Shown: positions 5,015 through 7,928 of the stretch, one piece after another
How the letters are laid out: each line of letters begins with the position of its first letter
How positions within the stretch are numbered: the first letter of the stretch is position 1
NCBI GenBank assembly: GCA_049297615.1
Contig: JBAQUQ010000273.1
Coordinates: 1 to 7,928, forward strand
Reading direction: 5' to 3'
DNA from: JAEMQF01 sp049297615
Lineage (GTDB): Bacteria; Pseudomonadota; Gammaproteobacteria; Burkholderiales; Burkholderiaceae_C
Length of the DNA stretch: 7,928 nt
The notes under the pieces: model-generated
The model's database searches: none
What the model was told of the DNA's origin: nothing
What the model saw: only the letters and a program-made list of their open reading frames with translations
Made by a program: the position numbers and the translations under genes

Positions 5015-5395
5015 ATGAGCGACAACAAGCAATTGACCCAGACTGCCTCTGAAAAGGAACTGCAGCGCGCGGCACTGCCCGACGTGGACGTGTTCGAGAA
5101 CGACTCGGGCATCACATTGCTGGCCGATATGCCGGGCGTGAACAAGGACAATCTGGAGCTCAGGATCGACGGCGACTCGCTGTTGATCGAGGGCGGTGTG
5201 CAGCCGCAAACGCCGGGCGGCCTGGAAGCGGTCTACGCCGAAGTGCGCGTTCCGCGCTATCGCCGCGCGTTCACGCTCAGCCGCGAACTCGACACGACGA
5301 AGATCGAAGCCAATCTGACGGACGGCGTGCTCACGCTGCGCATCCCCAAGCAGGTCTATGCGCAGCCGCGGCGGATCGCCGTGCAATCGAGCTGA
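5015..5395 (+). CDS. Small heat-shock protein (Hsp20 family), second of tandem pair
   Basis: This 126-aa protein is a second, divergent Hsp20. The N-terminal arm is short and polar (MSDNKQLTQTASEKELQRAA). The alpha-crystallin domain begins at LPDVDVFEND and includes ITLLADMPGVNKDNLELRI, LLIEGG, YRRAFTLSRELDTTKIEANL and the mark DGVLTLRI (103-110). The C-terminal anchor is IAV at 121-123. AAGGAGA lies 7-8 nt before the ATG. With no promoter in the 28-nt gap it is probably co-transcribed with the first Hsp20. Paired small heat-shock proteins with different arms often form mixed or complementary oligomers; that is inference here. Hairpins after the stop probably end the operon. Confidence 0.94.
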   Translation: MSDNKQLTQTASEKELQRAALPDVDVFENDSGITLLADMPGVNKDNLELRIDGDSLLIEGGVQPQTPGGLEAVYAEVRVPRYRRAFTLSRELDTTKIEANLTDGVLTLRIPKQVYAQPRRIAVQSS

Positions 5396-5405
5396 GCTTC
5401 ATTGC

Positions 5406-5446
5406 CGGCCATCCCTGGCGGCGCATGGTTCGCCCGCGGATGGCCG
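5406..5446. terminator. Hairpin after Hsp20 operon, candidate terminator
   Basis: CGGCCATCC (5406-5414) pairs perfectly with GGATGGCCG (5438-5446), and GGCG/CGCC (5417-5420/5431-5434) can extend it inward. It starts 11 nt after the second Hsp20 stop and is followed by TTTC only, so intrinsic termination would be weak. It may instead block 3' degradation. Confidence 0.4.
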
Positions 5447-5455
5447 TTTCCGGCG

Positions 5456-5473
5456 GCGGCGCTGCAGCGCCGC
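5456..5473. terminator. 18-bp perfect palindrome between convergent genes
   Basis: GCGGCGCTGCAGCGCCGC is self-complementary around the PstI-type core CTGCAG. It lies 60 nt after the Hsp20 stop and 15 nt after the end of the opposing binding-protein gene, so it would form a stem in both transcripts. GGCCG at 5442-5446 and CGGCC at 5475-5479 can enclose it, competing with the hairpin before it. No T-run follows on either strand. Confidence 0.4.
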
Positions 5474-5487
5474 GCGGCCCAGCCCGA

Positions 5488-6177
5488 TCAACAGGGCTGC
5501 AGGCCGTTGCGGCGTTTCGCCGCATCGGCCTGCGGCGATGCCATGAAGTCGAGCAATGCGCGCACCGCATCGGCCTGGGTCGAACTCACCGACACGCCCG
5601 CTGAAAACCTGGTCACGATCTGAATCTCCGGCGGCAGTGGGCCGAGCACGGCAATGCCGCTCAGATGCATCAATTCGCTGAGTTGTTGAAACCCGAGATC
5701 GACTTCGCTCTTGGCAAGCAAGTCACCGACCGGCACGCCGGGCGGCGCCTGCACGATGCGCTCCTTGATCGTCTGGGCGATTCCCCAACGTTCGAACAAT
5801 TGCGCCAAATGCACGCCGCTCGGACCCGTGGAATAACCGAGCTTGCGCGCGCCGAGCACGGCGCGCTTGACGGCTTCTTCCGAACCGACGTCAGGCTGCG
5901 GCGCACCGGCTCGCACGGCGATGGCCACGCCCGACTCGACCAAGTCGACACGGCTCGCAGCGACGATTCTCCCGGCCTGGATCAAGCGATCGATGGCATC
6001 GGCGGCCAGCACCACGGCGTCGAACGCCTCGCCCATCTGCACGCGTTTGGCGGCATCGACGCCCCCGACCGATTCGACGGCCACTTCTTGTGCGCACTGG
6101 CCACGGTACTGGGCGACGAGGTCGGCCAGCAGCTGGCGCGTCGCCATCGACGAAATGATCCTGATCGTGCTCGACAT
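5488..6177 (-). CDS. Substrate-binding-domain protein (SBP_bac_11/ModA-like) without signal peptide
   Basis: This 229-aa protein resembles the type 2 periplasmic binding fold used by molybdate-binding ModA and related proteins (PF13531). Visible features: an opening strand IRIISSMATRQLLADLVAQY, the mid region FDAVVLAADAIDRLIQAGRI, the ligand-binding-type loop GYSTGPSGVHLAQLFERWGI, DLLAKSEVDLGFQQLSEL, and a C-terminal ALLDFMASPQADAAKRRNGL helix. There is no signal peptide or lipobox, so as written it stays in the cytoplasm, which is unusual for a transporter component. An ATG at codon 11 is a second start option and does not add one. It follows nudC by 18 nt on the same strand and probably forms an operon with it. 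No permease or ATPase gene is nearby. A role as a sensor or orphan binding protein is a guess. Confidence 0.82.
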   Translation of the reverse strand: MSSTIRIISSMATRQLLADLVAQYRGQCAQEVAVESVGGVDAAKRVQMGEAFDAVVLAADAIDRLIQAGRIVAASRVDLVESGVAIAVRAGAPQPDVGSEEAVKRAVLGARKLGYSTGPSGVHLAQLFERWGIAQTIKERIVQAPPGVPVGDLLAKSEVDLGFQQLSELMHLSGIAVLGPLPPEIQIVTRFSAGVSVSSTQADAVRALLDFMASPQADAAKRRNGLQPC

Positions 6178-6195
6178 GCCTTCGCCCGGGTCGAT

Positions 6196-7008
6196 TTACA
6201 GCGCAGTGTCGCGCAGCAGTCGCACCGTGTCGCGGATCAAATGCCCGGAGATGCTGAAGCGCGGCGGAATGCCGGGCAGGGCGTCGATGTCGTACCAGAA
6301 CGCGGCTTCAATCTCTGCGGCCTGCGGCACGATCTCACCGCTGACCCAACGCGCCGTGTACGCGACCATCAGGCTGTTCGGGAACGGCCAGCTCTGGCTG
6401 CCGTAGTAGCGCAGGTCGGCGACCTGGACCCCCACCTCTTCGGCCACCTCGCGGTGGATGCAATCCTCGAGTGATTCACCGGCCTCGACGAATCCGGCCA
6501 AGGCACTGAAAATGCCCGGCGCGTAGTGCGGCGAGCGCGCCAGCAGCAATTCACGGCCACGCCACACCAGGGTCATCATGGCCGGCGTGACGCGCGGGTA
6601 GGCGACATGCTTGCACGCGGGGCAAGAGCGAGCACGGTCGCTGACGTGCAGTTCGGTGGGTGTGCCGCAGGCGCCGCAAAAGCGGTGCGTGCGGTCCCAC
6701 TCGAGCACCTGGGAAGCGCGGCCCGCCACGGCGCTCAGCGGCGCGGGCAGGTTCATCATCGCCGCACGCAGCGGCACGGCGCGCCAGCCGGCAGGGGGCT
6801 CGGCGACGCGCAAGGCCCAGCAATCGATTCCGTCGAGACGGCCCAGGTAATGGCGCGCGCTCGCGGCCACCAGAAACGCAGACGGGTGGCTGGGCTGCAA
6901 GCTCGACACCTCGTCTTGCGGCAGCAGCAGCCTGCCCTCGAAAAAAGCCAGGCTCCAGGCCTGTTCCGTGCTGCTGGCTGGCGCCTGGACGGCGGGTACG
7001 AACTGCAT
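6196..7008 (-). CDS. nudC: NAD(+)/NADH pyrophosphatase NudC
   Basis: This 270-aa Nudix enzyme hydrolyses NADH to NMNH and AMP and, in E. coli, removes the NAD cap from RNA. The zinc ribbon is complete: C111, C114, C129 and C132 (FCGACG ... SCPACK). The Nudix box G-x5-E-x7-REVAEEVGV runs from G172 to V194 with every consensus residue present. The NADH-pyrophosphatase mark downstream is SQSWPFPNSLM (204-214), with Ser where most members have Pro (SQPWPFP). Length fits the family. I chose the ATG at 7008 (MQFVPAVQ), which has no good ribosome-binding site; a TTG at 7050 is in frame, with GAGG 4 nt before it, and would add 14 residues. The gene is upstream of the binding-protein gene on the same strand. 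Confidence 0.95.
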   Translation of the reverse strand: MQFVPAVQAPASSTEQAWSLAFFEGRLLLPQDEVSSLQPSHPSAFLVAASARHYLGRLDGIDCWALRVAEPPAGWRAVPLRAAMMNLPAPLSAVAGRASQVLEWDRTHRFCGACGTPTELHVSDRARSCPACKHVAYPRVTPAMMTLVWRGRELLLARSPHYAPGIFSALAGFVEAGESLEDCIHREVAEEVGVQVADLRYYGSQSWPFPNSLMVAYTARWVSGEIVPQAAEIEAAFWYDIDALPGIPPRFSISGHLIRDTVRLLRDTAL

Positions 7009-7119
7009 GTGAGTCGCTAGAGGGTGTCCTTGCCGGAGCCGCCGTGCCAAGCGGCCTCAGCGAGAACTCTAACCGCGAAACGCACACGGCCGCAGATGCC
7101 ACACCGTTCAATCGGCACA

Positions 7120-7253
7120 GAATTCGATGCTGGTGCCTGCCCCCTTGTCGACTCGCCTGAGGTCGTTATGAGACGAATTTCGCTTGGCTTGATTCTGCTG
7201 TGCGCTGTGCTTGCCGGTTGCGGCGGAGGAAGCGGCGCTCCAGCATCGAATTC
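7120..7253. repeat. 14-bp inverted repeat bracketing the lipoprotein start
   Basis: GAATTCGATGCTGG (7120-7133) recurs exactly as its reverse complement CCAGCATCGAATTC (7240-7253). The arms are 106 nt apart and enclose the ribosome-binding site, start codon and signal sequence of the mini-lipoprotein gene. If both arms are in one transcript they can pair and shut the start region inside a loop. Two further matching bases follow after one mismatch. Confidence 0.55.
7159..7162 (+). promoter_or_regulatory. Ribosome-binding site of the mini-lipoprotein gene
   Basis: GAGG stands 5 nt before the ATG at 7168. It selects this start over the longer in-frame opening from 7024, which would place 48 residues before the signal peptide. 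Confidence 0.6.
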
Positions 7254-7311
7254 CACGGCGGGCCCGCTGCTGTGGAACCAGGGCAGTTGGGACAACGGCA
7301 CCTGGCAATAG
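7168..7311 (+). CDS. Mini-lipoprotein of 47 residues
   Basis: The product has a complete lipoprotein signal: two arginines, a hydrophobic core LGLILLCAVL, and the lipobox LAGC (15-18). Cleavage before C18 would leave a lipid-anchored peptide of only 30 residues, starting CGGGSGAPASNSTAG and ending in the Trp-rich LLWNQGSWDNGTWQ. Residues +2 and +3 are Gly, with no inner-membrane retention Asp. GAGG lies 5 nt before the ATG. I do not recognise a family. The three tryptophans at a spacing of 5 and 5 (W36, W41, W46) with Gly/Asn/Asp between them suggest a short repeat. The next gene, also exported, begins 27 nt later and is probably co-transcribed. Such a short reading frame could be a relic, but the signal and ribosome-binding site argue for a real product. 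Confidence 0.66.
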   Translation: MRRISLGLILLCAVLAGCGGGSGAPASNSTAGPLLWNQGSWDNGTWQ

Positions 7312-7338
7312 ACATTCACCGAAGAAGGGAGATGACGC

Positions 7339-7797
7339 ATGAGGAAGTCCGCTCTTGCCTTCGTGCTTTGCATCGCCGCCGGCGCGACGATTGCGCAAAC
7401 CACGGTTCCGAATTCGTTCACGGCGGGCACTCCCGCCAATGCCTCCCAGGTCAATCAGAATTTCCAGGCGCTCGCCAACGCCATCGACCAGGGCATTACG
7501 GGCTACGAGATCGTCAAACAGAACCATGTTTCCAGCGCGCAGACATCCGGGCCGGCACCGACTTTCACGGCGAGTTGCTCGGCGGGCAAGCGTGTCCTGG
7601 GTGGGGGCTTCAAGGGACAGAATTTGGGGGCGCCAGGTGCCAATGGCGGAGTCGGCATGGTCATCGTGCTGTCGAGTCAGCCGGGCGGCCCAGCCGGCCA
7701 GGCGCAGGACACCCAGTGGCAGGTGCAGGTTTTCAACAACACGACCACGAACCAGGACATCGTCGTCACGGCCATCTGCGGCAAAGCGACGCCCTAG
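7339..7797 (+). CDS. Secreted hypothetical protein with two mature cysteines
   Basis: This 152-aa protein has a normal signal peptide (MRKSALAFVLCIAAGATIAQ, cleavage after about residue 20, AQ-TT). The mature start TVPNSFTAGTPANASQVNQN, followed by FQALANAID, is a common N-terminal module in secreted bacterial proteins of unknown role. The second half holds SCSAGKRVLGGGF (79-91), a W-x-V-x-V-x-N strand (WQVQVFNN) and VTAICGKA at the end. The pattern C-x-AGK-VLGGG ... W ... N ... AIC is familiar from small bacterial beta-domains; C80 and C147 probably form a disulfide. The middle is rich in Gly, Pro and Asn. GGGAG lies 7 nt before the ATG. Localisation outside the cytoplasm is likely; function is not known. 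Confidence 0.85.
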   Translation: MRKSALAFVLCIAAGATIAQTTVPNSFTAGTPANASQVNQNFQALANAIDQGITGYEIVKQNHVSSAQTSGPAPTFTASCSAGKRVLGGGFKGQNLGAPGANGGVGMVIVLSSQPGGPAGQAQDTQWQVQVFNNTTTNQDIVVTAICGKATP

Positions 7798-7928
7798 GAT
7801 GAAACTGGCCACCTCGAGTTGCGTCAGGACTGCAACAGCGCGCGTGATGCTGCTTTCGGCCCAGAGGCGTCTGTGCGCGTAATCTCAACCGGCCTGCGTC
7901 GTGGCGGCAGGGCGGCGGCGGTGCCCCC
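7798..7928. other. Right edge without a supported gene
   Basis: A 27-codon frame (7799-7882, plus) has no ribosome-binding site. On the minus strand a frame enters from the right edge and stops at 7825-7827; its 5' side is GC3-rich and might be the last 34 or so codons of a gene beyond the window, but nothing recognisable is encoded. I leave both uncalled. Confidence 0.3.

Noticed and set aside
5665..6474. Plus-strand 269-codon frame opposite the binding-protein and nudC genes
   Set aside because: It is antisense to two genes with clear family features and has no recognisable domain.
7108..7812. Minus-strand 234-codon frame opposite the mini-lipoprotein and secreted protein
   Set aside because: The plus-strand genes have signal peptides and ribosome-binding sites; the antisense product is low-complexity and Arg-rich.
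7799..7882. 27-codon plus-strand frame starting MKLATSSCVRT
   Set aside because: No ribosome-binding site, no signal or domain, atypical composition.

Overview
The window is GC-rich DNA with dense coding on both strands. Gene content and codon use suggest a betaproteobacterium, most likely Burkholderiales. This is an impression from protein style (the CaiB/HMG-CoA-lyase-like pair, NudC, tandem Hsp20), not a database result. No rRNA, tRNA, CRISPR array, prophage or insertion sequence was seen.

Layout. Positions 1-571 (minus) hold the N-terminal part of a single-pass membrane or secreted protein of unknown function, which runs off the left edge. It is divergent from an HMG-CoA-lyase-like enzyme (692-1624, plus). 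A small antibiotic-biosynthesis-monooxygenase-fold protein (1661-2005, minus) separates the lyase from a class III CaiB/BaiF CoA-transferase (2081-3283, plus). The lyase and the transferase could work in sequence: the transferase activates a dicarboxylic acid as its CoA ester and the lyase cleaves it. The substrate cannot be read from the sequence.

Positions 3284-4533 are an accessory island. It holds a REP-like hairpin, then a type II toxin-antitoxin pair on the minus strand (DUF433/VapB45-type antitoxin, DUF5615/PIN-like toxin, 17-nt overlap). On each side of the pair lies a broken 3' end of a cupin gene. The two remnants are about 70% identical to each other, have the same orientation, and neither has an intact 5' part. 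I find this the most unusual arrangement in the window.

Positions 4446-5395 are a heat-shock operon: a good sigma-32-type promoter, a 5' leader with a strong GC hairpin, and two small heat-shock proteins (150 and 126 aa) 28 nt apart. Hairpins at 5406-5473 separate it from a convergent minus-strand pair, nudC (NADH/NAD-cap pyrophosphatase) followed by a periplasmic-binding-protein-like protein with no signal peptide.

The right end (7168-7797, plus) carries two exported products next to each other: a 47-aa mini-lipoprotein and a 152-aa secreted protein with two mature cysteines. A perfect 14-bp inverted repeat brackets the start of the lipoprotein gene. No gene could be supported after 7797.
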